NCBI GenBank assembly: GCA_037951165.1
Contig: JBBDHG010000009.1
Coordinates: 9,513,001 to 9,577,000, forward strand
Length of the DNA: 64,000 bases
Origin: Lophius americanus
Lineage: Eukaryota; Chordata; Actinopteri; Lophiiformes; Lophiidae
Direction: 5' to 3'
The notes below the pieces were generated by a model. It had not been told where the DNA came from, searched no databases, and worked only from the letters and a program-made list of their open reading frames with translations. A program made the translations under genes and the position numbers. Of the stretch, positions 22,708 through 36,377 are shown in pieces; position 1 is the stretch's first letter; each line of letters starts with the position of its first letter.

Positions 22708-25700
22708 ACCGTGGAGGTGAAAAAATTTGTTTTATCAGAGTTATCAAAAATAAAATTGACATACATGATTTGATTTAAATCATTTTTAAGAAAGCATGGT
22801 GATTACTTGAAGTGTTCTATTCTCTGTACTGGGATTAAAGTTGAATCTGTTGGTATTCATCACACAAGGTTGGAGGCTGTGGTTTTTGCCAGTAGCTTTG
22901 CTCTCATCTCTCCGAGATATATTTTGTGATGACAAGTAGTCTGGGGCATTGGGGAGATGCAGCAACCCAGCTGTACTGAGCAGATACTCAGAGGACAGGG
23001 ATTTTTCATCCACTACCAGGCAAAAAAGCTGCAGTATATCAGCAGAGTAGAGCTGGAGACTCACTGGGATGAGAAACAAGCAATAAATTGGCTTCTCTAA
23101 TGATAAATGACTGTTAAACACAATTAGGGTGCTATTCTTTCATACCCTTCATATGAAAGCTTCATGTATTTATTGTTCATTAGAAGCATTCTTGGCACAA
23201 AGTTTAACTGAAAACCATTTTTTGTGCTTTCCGAAATATGGTATTTGGATAATGGGGACCTCTCTGTCTTGAAGTGAAGAATATGAATATGTGTTTGTTC
23301 TTACAAATCTGATTTGTTGTGTTTGGTTTTGTGTATTTATGGCAGAGGATGTGAGACCAAAGCATACCAATTAAGAAAACATATGAAAATGACAAACAAG
23401 CTTTTGTCTTTAGGTAATAAAAATGCATGTCATGCAAACGTGCATAACATGTTATATGACCCCACACATGCATTTGTGTACTTGGGTACATAGGGTTAGA
23501 AGACTGTTTTGTTTGAGTTTGATTTGTTGGATTTGTCTCTTTTTCTGTAGGTGCGATTATCTTTTGATCCTTGGAGTCTCTATCTGGAAGGTCATGGTGC
23601 AGGTTAATCCCAAGACCAGGGGCCAGGAATGTGTTGTTAGTCACAGTGCATGGCTGGAAGTGAGAAAAGGCTCAAAGTCTGTGTTACAAAGCACAATTAT
23701 TCCACTATCCAAACTATTGCTGCAGTTTTAAGGGGCAGCAATAGACAGAAACTGCATGGGCAAGATGAGTCCCTTTTTGTTATTAAAATTGAGGTTCACA
23801 TCAAGTGTACGCTGTTTTTTGGATGGCTCTTTTTTCAGAACTCCTATTTTCCCATTGAATGTCTTTGTGCTGAAGGTGTGTTTGTGAAGCAGCTCTGTGA
23901 TTACCATGTAAAGCGACATTACAGGCTCTCTTACCATAACAAATGAGCAGGAGTGCTAAGCCCAGAGGGTGAACTCCTCTTCAGAGAACCTGTGTTAAGA
24001 TTAAAGAGTGCTACATCTCGTTAGTTATCTGGTCACAGAGTTTACTGGGAAACAAAACTCGGTGTGATACGTGTGGTGCATATCATTCCCACCAGATACA
24101 AAGGAAGCAGGAAAGAATGGCAAAACATTAGTGTGAAACACAGAAAAGGAATGAATGACTATCAGAGAGAACAGTAAGCTAGCTGTCGAACAAAGCTATA
24201 AGAAATCAGGTCTAAATGGTTATCAAAGGAAAGGGACAACCGCAACACTCACAGATCATACCCCAATTTGCACCTCTCCTCTCGCTTGAAAGTGTTTTTC
24301 TCCCTCTCAGGCTCGGACACAAATACAGTGAGAACTTCACATGGTCATTCCTGCTGTAAGTAATGATGTCAAGCTGGTAAATCAGATACCTTTTTTAGTA
24401 GATACCAACCACCTATAGGACATAAAAGGCCTCGACAACCAGTAAGCTACCGATCCCATAGTTCTCTCAATCTAAGAATGAGGAATTCTGTGGGGAATGA
24501 CAACATAAGACAGACACCTTAAGACGCAAGCCCCTTTAATGGTGTTAGCTCGGCAGCAAAAGATCAGATTAATGAAACCAAGCTGTTTGTCCACTTCAGC
24601 GATGTGGACGATGACCAGCATGGTTAAATGTTAACAGTGTAAACAGAAAGTGTCATGCAGTGCTTTGAAAAAGAATTGGGCCCCTCCAGATTTCATGTAT
24701 TTCTGAGTCTATGATACTCCACTGTGTCGGATCGTCAAATGTCAAATGAAAATTATTCCTCACCCTAAAACGAAGGCTGACAATTTTTATTTTGTTATCT
24801 TTTGTTATCTTGTTTTATAAATATCTATTGCAACACAATAATGTAATAACTAATTAGGTTAATACTTAGATGTATTTTGTTAGTTTCTACACTAGACCGT
24901 TTATTGGGGCCCTCTATGATTTGAGGCTGTCGTTTGTTTCATTTTATTTGTCTAGGAAGAAGTTTTGTTCGGCTAGGGATTTTTGAATAATCTGATAATG
25001 ATTGTATGCCCCACTACCAATTCCCCGACCTCCATAGGTGTCAATTGTAGTGAGTACCCTCCTACAGAAGGGTACCGTCCTACAGATTACTGCTGGAATC
25101 TGGTATGCTGTAGTGGCATAAACACCAAGGGCCATACCTCTCCCCTGAACTATCAGTCCAGATCCTGCGGTCCTGCAGTGTTAAGCAGCTGCTTTGGTTA
25201 ATCTAGGAAGGACCCAGTTGCTTTGTCTATAGTGGTGGTATCCATTTTAGGGTGTGACTGTACCGTATGAGTTTACTGCACTTTGTGCCCCAAATTTGTG
25301 GTGTGACAGTGTTTGGATGGATGAGGATACCTGAATGAGTGCAGCTTATATCAATGAAGGCCCCAGGCCTTCAAGCAGGCCAACATGCCTACTACAACAT
25401 CCTCTTACTGGAGGATCTACAATCATTTTCACATTGCTGTGGCATGAATGTTGAACTATCTTAAAATGCAAAGAAAAAGTGTTTAGGATTTACAAAAATG
25501 TAAATTAATCTTCATCTGTATGCTGCTTGGTGTTGGATAGCTAGTGTGCAGTTAGTTTGTAGAGCTGAAAACAGGTATCAGACATGAAACAATGTCTACT
25601 ATTAAGCACTGTAGCGCGTTTGCCAATTATTTATCGTATTTCTGAGGTCATCCCTCTGAAAAATATCGATCACATACAAGATTAATTTGATCCATTGTAA

Positions 25701-27620
25701 ATTATAAAAAATACTTTTTAGTCATTTTCATTTGAAATGATTCTAGGTTTTGATGTCTTTAAGATCATGTTGAAATATTATTTGTACTTTAGAATGTTAT
25801 TGACCTGGATTGCATTATGTGAGTAATGTGTGCTTTTCATTTAACTGTCGTCTCCTCGAAATGTCTTTAAATGGAGTCATATTTTTCACTTCTCCTATCA
25901 CGCCTTCTGATCTTAGTCACATTCATCATCATTCAGTCTACTAGAAACTTAATTTTGTTTAGAACTACAAATACCTATTTCAATATCAGTCAGATGGTCC
26001 ATCATTCCCCTGGTGATATACTTCTCAAGGTAGAGTATAGTGATAGCAGCGCCACACACAGACATGACAGACAGGGTAAATGAAGCAGAACCATAGATCA
26101 GGATGAGAAAGGGGCCCTCTGAAGGACTGATTTGTCAAGCGTCCCTAGACCCACATGTAGATGGATTGGAGGCAGTCTCATTAAAAATAATTGTCCTTGA
26201 AACGTTTGTCCATTCAAACCCTGAGGAATACCTTTGGCTCTCAGGGTTTGTAATTGAAGTTGACCAGAGTAAATGAGACCGGCGGTTGTTGTGTTGACTG
26301 GAGAAGATTAAAACTGGTATCTCAGCATCAGGAGAAACATGGATTTACTGAGTAAAATAACATTCACCAGCCCACATAAGTCAAGCTAAATGGACATGAT
26401 GGTGTCTCTGAGTATTTTTTTTGTCTGTAGTGGTATGTTATGTGAAAAGTGAACTGACCAGTCAAAGTTGACAATGTACAAAGAAACCATCACATTTACA
26501 TTTATTATGAAGGTCAAAAAATTTATTTAATATATCATTTCAGATTATAAAGATGGCTTGACATGCAATGTAAGTACCAGAGTGCCTCTTTGGCTTACAA
26601 TTAAAACTTTTACTGTTGTCTGTAGAGCCCGTCACATGCAAGCATGAAAAACAGAATAACATTCGTGGGACATTACAGCACAGTGTATAATGTCTCACTG
26701 TGCCCTATGAAGGGTTGAGAGATGATAGTTTGAACTTCTGTGTCGTTCCAGTCACTGATTACCCTCACTGCAGATAACTTGGAGCTTCAGCTAATTAGCC
26801 TCAATGGTAATTAGTGGAGTCGTTAACAGCCTTATAATCAACTTTTCTCCTTCACTCATTTGATTGCCTGGGGTTGTCAGGTCTGTCTATGTCAGTTATT
26901 CTATCCTCAGTCGGCAATATACATTATACATGCTGTGTTACAGAGCTTTTTTTTCTTAATGGTGATGCTGAGTCATTGTGAAATGATCTCAACAGCTTCC
27001 AATCAAACTTTAGTTTACTTTGCATGTCTTGGAACTGAAGATCCCTGTTTGTGGTTCTCAACAATGACATGGTGTAGTTGTTAAACGGAAACTGCAGGGG
27101 TGAAATAATATGCATATGCAACATTTTAAGCTTTGCACAATTGATTTCACACATTGTTACAGTTTGTACTGTGTAACCAGAAAATCATAACACCACATAA
27201 TGTGCAAGTGCATTCTAAGTATTGCAGCTTACAAGCACATGTTCACAGAAGACCGTATTCCTGACAGAACTGTGGGGTATTTTTAAATTAGTTCCTGATT
27301 TGACCATTTGACTGTTAAACTAGTTTATCTTGCAAGTGGATATATTGACATTTAAAGCAAATTCAGATATAAGATAGCCCATTCAGAATAAAAGAAAATA
27401 TGTAAGAATGAAATAAAACACAAACACCAAGACCAATCTCAACATTTCATTGATAATGCTTAAACACTAATTCATGCAATGATTTCATCTATTTTAAATA
27501 TTGTAAACCCTTTACACTTGATTAACTAAATCAATTATATAAAAATTTAGCCTATGCTGTCATCACCAACAATAGGGGCTATACCACTTGATTGTACAAG
27601 CAAAACTCCGGATTGAAATT
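22708..27620. other. Unassigned sequence
   Basis: About 4.9 kb without a recognisable element. The longest frames are 22786-23121 and 23204-23644 (reverse) and 23423-23731 (forward). None shows a domain motif, and the last two overlap on opposite strands in simple sequence, which argues against coding. Confidence 0.55.
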
Positions 27621-27624
27621 GAAT

Positions 27625-28535
27625 GTGAAGTTACGTCTAACAGTAAACTAACCCCAGTTTTTCGGTGGAAAAAAAAAATAAAAAACTGGGGGAAAAAAAT
27701 GAAATATTAGGGTAAAATGTGTACATGCATATGTAATGCATATAAGATAAATCCCCTGAAATCAATTCATATGCATCAAATTTTGACTAAATCGGAGCAA
27801 TGTCCAGGAAGTTATGTTTTAAAACAGTGTTTTTCCGATAAAAAAAAACAACCCAGTGTGTTCAATTCAAACTATTAAGAGTATTATACAATAAACAAAA
27901 GAAAGGTCTCTGTATGGTGTATACATATCCTCACTTTTCTCTTGCAACGCAACCCTTGCATTGGGTCTATTAAATAAGCTAGTGGAGATTCCTGTTTTAC
28001 AGCCTTGGCTAACGGAGCAAGGTTTTATATTTAAGTTTGTTTTACCTTAAAAGTATTATATCATACAGTATTCTGTAAGCCTTTCATGAGGTTTTGATAA
28101 AATGAAATTTGTTTTGTGACATTTAAATCAAATATGTTAACTGAAAAGTAAGTATTTTCTGTATTGTGTTGATGAATGTGTTTTGATTTGCTGTATATGA
28201 AATACTAATGAGCAACATTTTCAATTGTTTTTACCTTAAAGTCTTCAATGTGCTTTGGTACGTCATTCTTTGGTGCTAATGGCTGCCACAGTTGAGAAGT
28301 TATGGCCTAAAAACGTTTGGATGAAGGATAGTGTTGAAAATATCAAATAATACAAACGACCTTTCCCAAAATCAATCCAGTTCTTCGTTGCACTAAGGTC
28401 TATTAACGTTTAAAAATTTAAATCCATGAAATAGTTTTTGAGATATTGCGTGAACGCGTCCAATCTGCAGCGGCAGACGTGGCAGCAGACGAGGCAATGA
28501 CGATTCCATTGCAGCCGTTTTTTGGGGGATACAAC
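27625..28535 (+). repeat. Modular dispersed repeat, copy 3 (interrupted)
   Basis: Opening units at about 27690-27850 include ATCAATTCATATGCATC, TTTGACTAAATCGGAGC and CAGGAAGTTATG with an ACAGTGTTTTTCCGAT block. Unrelated sequence of about 400 bases follows. The 3' module then resumes at 28290 with GAGAAGTTATGGCC, AAAACGTTTGGATGAAG, CAATCCAGTTCTTCGTTGCA, AATCCATGAAATAG, ATCTGCAGCGGCAGACGTGG and AATGACGATTCCATTGCAGC. The gap may be an insertion or simple divergence. Confidence 0.7.
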
Positions 28536-29004
28536 TAGAATGTTAACAATATGCTAGCATATATATAATAATAGTAACAATAATAATAATACATCTAATT
28601 TAAATTTGCACTTTACATTTTTATTAGAACATATACAAGTTGCTAGAATAATAACACTAGAGAACTGGATTTACAGAATGTACTAACAAAATGCCATTAT
28701 CCTGACCGTTCTGTAAATACATTTAAAAAAAATATCCTGCTTTTTCTGACTGAACTCCTTCTCCATTGGTAACCTCTTCCTTGGCACATACAAGAGGCTA
28801 CCTCAGTTGGCTCATTCAAAGGTACCCTTAAAATGAACTTATTCTATACATAATTTAATCTCATTTAGTCTGCTTGAAGTGTCTCCCGTCTATTTATACA
28901 CACTTTTGTTTCTCCATGCAGTAATTAACATAAAAACTGGTATTGTATCTCTGTGAATTTATATGCTCCAGCCCCAAAAACAAGAATCAAGAGTGGAAAT
29001 ATAA
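28536..29004. other. Unassigned sequence
   Basis: AT-rich with a short AATAAT-type run near 28565-28590. No gene or family recognised. Confidence 0.5.
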
Positions 29005-29120
29005 AATAAACCAATCAGTTATAACATTGACACCACCTAAAATTGTGTAAGTCCCCTTCTTGCTGCCAAATCAACTCTGCAATGTGTGTTTTGACGCTTT
29101 TCTATCAAAACAAGCTTGAA
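29005..29120. mobile_element. Terminal fragment of a Tc1-like transposon
   Basis: The string AATCAGTTATAACATTGACACC, followed by TGTGTAAGTCCCC and TTGCTGCCAAAT, resembles the inverted end plus neighbouring coding sequence of a second common fish Tc1-like family. It is then joined to a TTTCTATCAAAACAAGC block that normally lies further inside. This suggests a heavily deleted solo end. The call is from memory of the family and needs a library search. Confidence 0.5.
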
Positions 29121-30940
29121 CTCACCACCATTTTGTAAACCTTTCCCTTCACTCTTGCAGTAACTCTTCTGTCACAGATAACTCCTATTACTCTTCTCCA
29201 CCCACTTCACCCTGCCTGCAGTCACTTCTTCACCTCTTTTCCACATTCCCCGTGGCTATGAATTCCCCGAGGAATGCACGGAATATTACCCAACCTTCCC
29301 CATTTTTCCTCCCATGTACACTATGATAAAACAGTTTGCACCCTCCTCCAATGCCTCTAGCCTTGCTCCCTTTTCCTCTCTCCATCATATCAGCTAGCTA
29401 TCTACCTTTTCCTGTCATTGTGCCAACATTTAAAGTTCTTGGTCTCACCCTTACACTGCTGCCTTTCCTCATCTCTCGCTGTCTCCTGGCACTCCCCCCC
29501 CCCCCCTCTGTTTTCTATTTCTTCAACCAACAGTAGAATAGTTTCTGTCGGCATCTTGCTGGTACTGTATATCAATGCCAGTGGTGGCCGTTGTTAACCT
29601 GTACCCCAACAGACGTGGGTCTGAGGAGAGGTGGGTATGTTATGATGAGTGATATAGTTCATGATTATGTCAACTTCATTGTGTCCCGCATTATGTTAAA
29701 TTATGTCCAGGAAATTTGAGAGTTGTTGATTGGGAATTGTAAGCATTCCCTTTGACCATCTTGCTCTAATGTACAGCGTCATATTTTGTCTGACAAATGA
29801 TTGGTACGCTGTACTGTCTGACGGGTGTCGTTAACTGAACCTTGGAAGAATACATTAACAAGCTTATGAAGCTGCGCAGCTGTATCTGAATTGAAAGGTT
29901 TTGGGACAGCACCTGCATTTGAGTATACCAAAACCTTCTCTGTTATAAAATCTGTTTGTAATGTATCTAATACAAATATAAACTGAGACTCACCGAGTTA
30001 TTACCTTCTCTCATCAAATTATTGACCATCCATCTACCAACAACACTATTTTTCTAAAACAATCAGGAGAGAAATTTTTTTCTTCATCAGTGGTATTGTT
30101 CTTAAAATATAGAGACAGTAATTCAGAGTAAAAAGTGACACTAACAAATGGAGCTTAAATAGAGGCTGGAAGCTCCTCAGCACCCTGAGGTTTTGCTGTC
30201 ATTCTCTCACCAAGCGGTACATGAGTTCTAATGTCTGAATGGCCCACAAGAAAGGATTTCTGGCTCTGTACTTCAGCAGAGTAGATAGAATTCACAATTC
30301 CCCAGTTACATTTCCGGGAAGTCTTAAATTAATTCTACATTTTCTAAGTCACTAAGTATATCCTTTATAGAAAACTGAATAATCCCTTTGTCTTAACTCA
30401 GAGAACTGCATTATATTTAACTAAAATGCCATTATTGTGTTAAAATATCTCCTCAATTATTCTTTCTATTCAGCTGACAGAATCCTTTGTTGATGCGGCA
30501 GTTGAATACTAAACATTTATTATATATATATGCAATGCCCCACACCACGGGCAAACCAGAAGCATTCATTTTGAAACTCAATAACTGTTTCAAATTTTAC
30601 ATTCAAAGACTCTGCTGCATCAGACACATAAGGACTTATAAACTCTGGTCTATATGAATATGATACCCTCCACTCTCCTTGAGTGTTAAGAAGTAGGCCA
30701 GACATTCAAATTATGCTGATTTTCTATGCATTACTCTCTGTTTTGTTTATTTTTCTGTGCGTAAACGACTGCAAGAAATTCGTAGGCTACAGCCATGTAG
30801 TGCAAAATTCAGTTACATTCTACCAAGGAATGGCAATATTGCCAATCAAAAACTGCACACATACCGTAATTGGACAATTCAGGCAATTCAGTCAATATGA
30901 CAGCCATAGAGACAGAAAGATTCAAATCCGCAAATTACAA
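29121..30940. other. Unassigned sequence, partly CT-rich
   Basis: Pyrimidine-rich from 29150 to 29530 with a 13-base C run at 29494-29506. No conserved frame or element recognised in the rest. Confidence 0.5.
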
Positions 30941-30944
30941 GTGA

Positions 30945-31480
30945 AGTTATGTCCATAGTAGTTATTGCAAAACAGCTCAGAAAGTGAGCAAAACATGAAC
31001 TCTTATATACTCTTAAATTCAACCTATATTTGGTAGAGTCGTATGCACCAAATAAGGACTAAATCAGACCAACGGTTGAGAAATTATGGTCCGAAAACTT
31101 TTGGAGATAAAGCTCCCCTTAGTGTCGGAAATATACAACCCACCTTTCCAAAAATCAATCCAGTTCTTCTTTGCATTAAGGTCTATGAGGGTTTTAATGA
31201 ATGATCCATTATCCATGGAATAGTTTATGAGTTATGTCCGGGAAACCGGGTTTTTTATAAAAATAAAAAAAAGAACGTTTGAGTAAAATATGAACTACTA
31301 GAGTACAGTATGATATTTACAAGATAGATCTCCCATTATATATATAGATCACCTTAAGTAGTAAAACTTGAGAAGAATCCACTTTAATCATCACATCAAC
31401 ATGAAGGATGTGCGGCCGCGGAAGACACGGCGGATGTGATGGCTGCAATGACGATTCCATGGTATCCCTAACTTTTCGGG
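30945..31480 (+). repeat. Modular dispersed repeat, copy 4
   Basis: Runs from GAAGTTATGTCC near 30943 through CGTATGCACCAAATAAGG and AACGGTTGAGAAATTATGG (31071). The distinct 3' module follows: TTTTGGAGATAAAGCTCCCC, GTGTCGGAAATATACAACCC, CAATCCAGTTCTTCTTTGCA. A GAGTAAAATATGAACTACT unit comes next (31280-31345), then an end with AACATGAAGGATGTGCGG and CAATGACGATTCCATGG. The closing GACGATTCCAT is shared with copy 3. A unit of the tandem type occurs after the 3' module here, so module order varies between copies. Confidence 0.75.
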
Positions 31481-34073
31481 GAAAGAATGAGTAGGAATAG
31501 TTTTCTGTCAGTTTCTAAGCAGTCTCTTTTTGGATACTGAATATGCTGCTGCTATCACTCCACAACCTGATGCAATTATATACAATTGTCACCCTTCACC
31601 GAACCTGCCAGCCAGACTATTTGTTTGCATTAGTGACCTGCCAGTACAGCCATGTTAATGTGGCTACAATATATCTGGAACTGCTATAGAAAAATACATT
31701 TGGTGAAAACTACCAACACACAAACACAAACAAACACATAGAAAAAGTGTGACACCAATTGATGCCCATGATGGGGTCTCGCCAAGAAGCCACTTTACCA
31801 TCGGTCCAGGTGATAATGATGATGCTACATCAATGCCAGAGGGCTTGAGCTGAGGCAATGTAGAGAATAGAGAAAGACCTCCTGTCTATCACGGTGTTTA
31901 ATAGGGGTACATGCCTCAAATCTTTTAGTTTCTATTTCTCTATGATTAGTCCTCGCACCCTAACTTCTTTTTTGATCAGATTTTAAACTTTGAAGCTAAA
32001 CAGTTGTTGCAACATTCAGAGTGTAAACATGAATTGTTCATTCATTGCAGAGTGGAGTAAATGAGAAAGGAGTATTTAAAAGCTTAATGAGTTGACCGAA
32101 AAGAAGAGAGAAAAATCAGCATGTCTTTTTACACTCAACTGATTTTGATTAAAATCAATAGGAGAAATGTGATTTTATTTTTCTAATGAGAATAACAAAT
32201 AAACAAAAGAATCTACCCAATCTAATGTAGTCATGGTTATACAGCGTATAACACCCTCTCCCCTTAGAAAGTTGTTATACACATCAAGTATAAGAATATG
32301 GTTGAATATGGTTCTCATTTGTAACCTTTTGATCATGACTAAGTGACATCTCTCTCAAAATGAGGTGCTGTGCATTTAAGTATCTTATTTCCACCATTTT
32401 GTTTCTGTACAAAAATTCCTACAGTATTTATGAGAAACTCAAAGAGAATTTGTTTCCCATTGAATTAGCCACTCAATTTTCTGATTGCCAGCACACACGT
32501 CATCCGAAATCAAATCTGAGGATGTACTACGAATCATTAAATTATGCATCACACACAGCCCAATAAATCTGTTATTGACTTCAGTCTTGTTCAACATTCT
32601 GCTCAAATTGATAATATGTTATGCATAAACTCTCACGTAGGACATGTAGCATTGCTGCACAACCTCCCTTTGCTGGCAGGATAAAGAGTGTTTTGATGTT
32701 GTGCCATTAAGCTTTTGGACCAGAATTGAGAAAGTGAAACATTACCATTTCTTAGAATGGAAATGGGAAAACGACACTTTCTGCTCATCTCTCATTGCAT
32801 AAATCGGGTGAATTACTGCTGTCCACATACACATTACCTCCCCAACCCACACACACACAGAAAGAAACTAGGCATATACCCTTGATGGCTGCAGTGTAAG
32901 TTTCCAAATAGATCTTATTCATGTGAAATCTTCTTACCAAGTACAGATGAAGGACACAACTACAAGAGCCACAACGAACTGGAGGATGACCTTGACCTGA
33001 TCTGAAATTAAAACTATCCAATGCTATTGCAAAAGAACTTGATCTATTCTGCTATTTCCTTAGCCATTTTCCACTTTTATGATAATGCTAGTGATAAAAT
33101 GGAAAAAAAAACTATCAAAAAGTAATGATCCCTTTTCTCCACCTTAGATATTCAGGGGGCTAGGTTGACCTCTCAAATCTATGCCCGCATGCAAACATTT
33201 AGAAAGCAAAGAAGGAAAAAAATGTCAAGAATGATTGAAAAAAATTACAATGGAAAAAACAAACAAACAAGGAAAAGGATTTGCACAAACACGGTCATGG
33301 TCAAACATGCACACTAACACACAGAGTCCCTCACATGTCTGCCTACAGCCCTTTCTTGGCTTGTCTCCATGGTAACTACAGCAGGGGTGGTGTCCTTGGC
33401 TAAAATGGAGGGATGGGAAGAGGGGGGAGAGAGAAAGATAAAGGGGGGTACAGGCACTTGTTGCACATTTAAAAGGATGCCATGACATTCTGAATTTTGC
33501 TGTGCTTCATATTATGGTTTTCTCTTCCTGCGTTTGTTGTCCCTCAGGCTTTATCTTTGTGTCCCTCTGTGTGTTTTCACTGTGAACCAATGATGCGAAA
33601 CATTTATTTTAAGGGATACCATGTCATAATCACTTTGCTTCAATTACTTTTCTTTAACAAGTGGGTTGCGGCTGCAAGGACACTGTCTTTGTAACTACAT
33701 CTAAAAAACAGCAAACATTTTTACACGTTTACACTATTTTGTACACAACATACGTAGCGATCTTCGCCTGAAGTTGTCCACGTACTGTATGTACAGTTTT
33801 GGATTAAGCTCCCGGTCATTCCAATAGCTTCTCTTTGAAAGGGTCTGACTGTTATGATTTGGAAGTCTTTGACGGATAAGATTACGCTAAAATATTGTGA
33901 TGCTCTGGAGATGGAGTATCCAAATGAAACTCCCTCACACACTGATATTACAAAGTTTTTAATAATCAAAAATCTCCACTTGCCATTCCCCAAGGCACAG
34001 CCATTCTATTAAATCGGAGTTATGGGACGGCTTTTAAAGCATTGTCTAATATGAAAAGATTTCATTCATGTGT

Positions 34074-34106
34074 GTTGCTACACTGTTACTACAACAGTGT
34101 AGTAAC
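34074..34106. repeat. Inverted repeat hairpin
   Basis: CTACACTGTT (34078-34087) and AACAGTGTAG (34093-34102) are exact reverse complements separated by five bases. With one mismatch the arms extend to about 14 bases. No run of T or gene end lies nearby, so no function is inferred. Confidence 0.6.
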
Positions 34107-34602
34107 TTAATTTCAAGAAATGCCCTTTGAGGCACTATTCTCGGGGTGTATAGTCACTCATGTACTTACAAACAACAGACAACAGAACTCTGTGGAAGTG
34201 CTTTGCTGGAGTCAACAAATGACAATAAAAGCTACTTAGATGTTTCGTGTATTGTTTTTTCAACTGCTTTTTATTTTGCAGACATTAGTTCATCGGCACT
34301 GTTATGTCATGTCACTCGCTTTGCCTCTTGTGTCAGTCCAGACATCCAGCACGGCCAAAATTAATTTCTGAGGAGCAAAATAATAGGGCTTACGGTACAT
34401 TAGCCAGAGTAGCTCCAGAGATTAGAATAGGTCAAGCCAAAGGCCCTGTAGGGTTCAAGACAGACACCATTGACTTTGCTCCTCCCCATCATCTGTTACA
34501 GCCAGATGACTGATGTCAGTCATTACACAATCTGGCAGGTGTCTCAATAACAATTGCCTTGTATCCTGGCATTGGGGTATCAGAGCACATCTGTTTGATT
34601 CC

Positions 34603-34626
34603 TCTGTGTGTGTGTGTGTGTGTGTT
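34603..34626. repeat. (TG)n microsatellite
   Basis: About twelve TG units followed by interrupted TG and GA dinucleotides to 34648. Confidence 0.9.
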
Positions 34627-35611
34627 TGCGTGTGTGAGAGAGAGAGTGCGTAAAACACACGAGGAAGAAACAAAAAGAAAGACAAAAGGAGAGATTTCTC
34701 CCCTAGCTGTAGACACTACCTGTCTCGTTAGCAGATAGAGTGGTCCTTATGGTGCACGTGTCTTAGAGCGGTGGCACAGAGGTCACATGGGCAACCACCA
34801 ATCCACATCAGTCGTTTGTGTCATGTGAAGCATCCTGATTTAATTCATGCTGAGGTGTAAGTGAGGTCGGAATGAGGACAAAAATAAGAGGGAAAAAACA
34901 ACATGAAAACCCAGCAAGTAAACAATCATGTATGAGGAGGTAGGACAGAAAAAGGAAAGACAATAATTTACTGACTGCCATGTAATACCTGTGGAGAATC
35001 AATGGGTTCATTTTGGGGTCCTATGCCGCAAAGGATGGGCAGGGTACTGTTTACATTATGGTAATTATGTAAATAGTTATGCAAATAAAATTTGTAAGCC
35101 CAGAGCCACAGTGTGGAAGCAGATGGCACTGAAGACAAGGATTTGAGAAATGAAACATCACCACATCTTCCTCCTTCCTTAAACTCTTCTCTACATTCCT
35201 TTACTGTCTCTTTTCTCTCACCTCCCTGTTCACCTGCACTTCTCCCTGTGAGCCGTGCCATGATGGACTCACGTGATGATGTCTGTGTGATTAGAGCTCT
35301 AACTATTTCTTTTTTCTGAGTTCACCATGCGGCATAAACTTTATCTTGGAAACAGAGGTGAAAATAGCTGAATAAATGAACACCATCAAGAAAAACAATC
35401 ATGCTGTCAGCTCCCTCAGCTTAGGGTTCTCATTGATTCCTACAAACTTCACACCACATTCACAGCTAGTTGCATTGCTGCTGTTGTTGCCAGTTGTCTA
35501 CTTATTGCATTGTTTCCGAGATAGATATTGCTTAAATGGCTTGCTGACTCTTTGCTTATTTATTATATCCCCAAAAAGTCTCTGCTATTATGGAATCATC
35601 ATTGCCACGTC

Positions 35612-36375
35612 CGTGTCCATTGGTGGCCCGTTCTCTTAACAGATGACAGCAGGTTCAAACTGAGTCTGGAGACGCTGTGGAGAACGTAATGCTGCTGCAT
35701 CATCATCCAGCAGGACCGGTTAGGTGGTGGGTCAGTGATGGTCTAGGGTACAGATCCTTGGATGGTCTCACAGACCACCATAGGCTAGCCAACAGTAACC
35801 TGACTGCTGTTAGGTACCAGGATCAGACCCACTATCAGACCTTAGACTGGTCCAGTGGACCCTGAGTTCCTTCTGGTCCAGGACAATACTCGACCTCATG
35901 AGTATTGGTGTGTGTAGGCAGTTCCTGGAGGATAAAGGTATTGATGCCATTGACTGGTCCTCGTGTTCCACGAACCTGAATTCACCTGAGAACCTCTGAA
36001 ACTTTATGTATCGCTGCATAAGACACCACCACCACTGACCACAGACTATCCAGCAGCCCTGATCCAGAGCAGGGAGGAGATCCCCAAGGTCACCATCCTC
36101 CATCCCATCAGGGGCACGCTTAGATGTTTTTCGGAGGTCCCTTTGGCATGTGGGGTCAAACACGAGTTGCTGGGAAATTCATCCAAGTTGGATCAGTTTG
36201 AGATTTCAGTTTTTCACTTTGATTTTCGGTGTAATTTATAATCCAGCCCTTAATGGTTTAATGATTTTGATCATTCTTGCATAATTTTGTTCTAAACAAA
36301 TTACACGTCGTGAGTTTTCCTTTTCATGAGATCAGGACTGTGATTTATGCATTCCCTTAGTGTTTTTGAGCAGTG
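35612..36375 (+). mobile_element. Tc1-like transposon, 5'-truncated copy with 3' end
   Basis: The copy begins inside the transposase at the region of the first catalytic aspartate (CCGTTCTCTTAACAGATGAC, reading VLLTDDSRF across a frame break). It runs through GGGTCAGTGATGGTCTAGGG (the GGSVMVWG-type motif), CTGGTCCAGGACAATACTCG (LVQDNTR, second aspartate) and CCTGAATTCACCTGAGAACC (LNSPEN, third catalytic acid). The 3' inverted end TTCCCTTAGTGTTTTTGAGC is kept and ends in GCAGTG followed by TA at 36376-36377, the expected target dinucleotide. Several frame shifts and stops make it inactive. It belongs with the copies at 16.8 and 56.6 kb. Confidence 0.85.
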
Positions 36376-36377
36376 TA

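Larger units (their letters stand above)
31481..35610. other. Unassigned sequence
   Basis: No gene recognised. Open frames stay below 100 codons and lack domain signatures. Contains the hairpin at 34074-34106, a TG run at 34603-34626, and an ACAATAAA-type LINE-like end near 34220 that is too short to assign. Confidence 0.5.

Noticed and set aside
34455..34716. Overlapping reverse frames with Thr-His repeats
   Set aside because: They translate the TG microsatellite at 34603-34626.
35810..36163. 117-codon reverse frame across the Tc1 copy
   Set aside because: It is the antisense of the transposase; the same antisense appears at 57327-57659.
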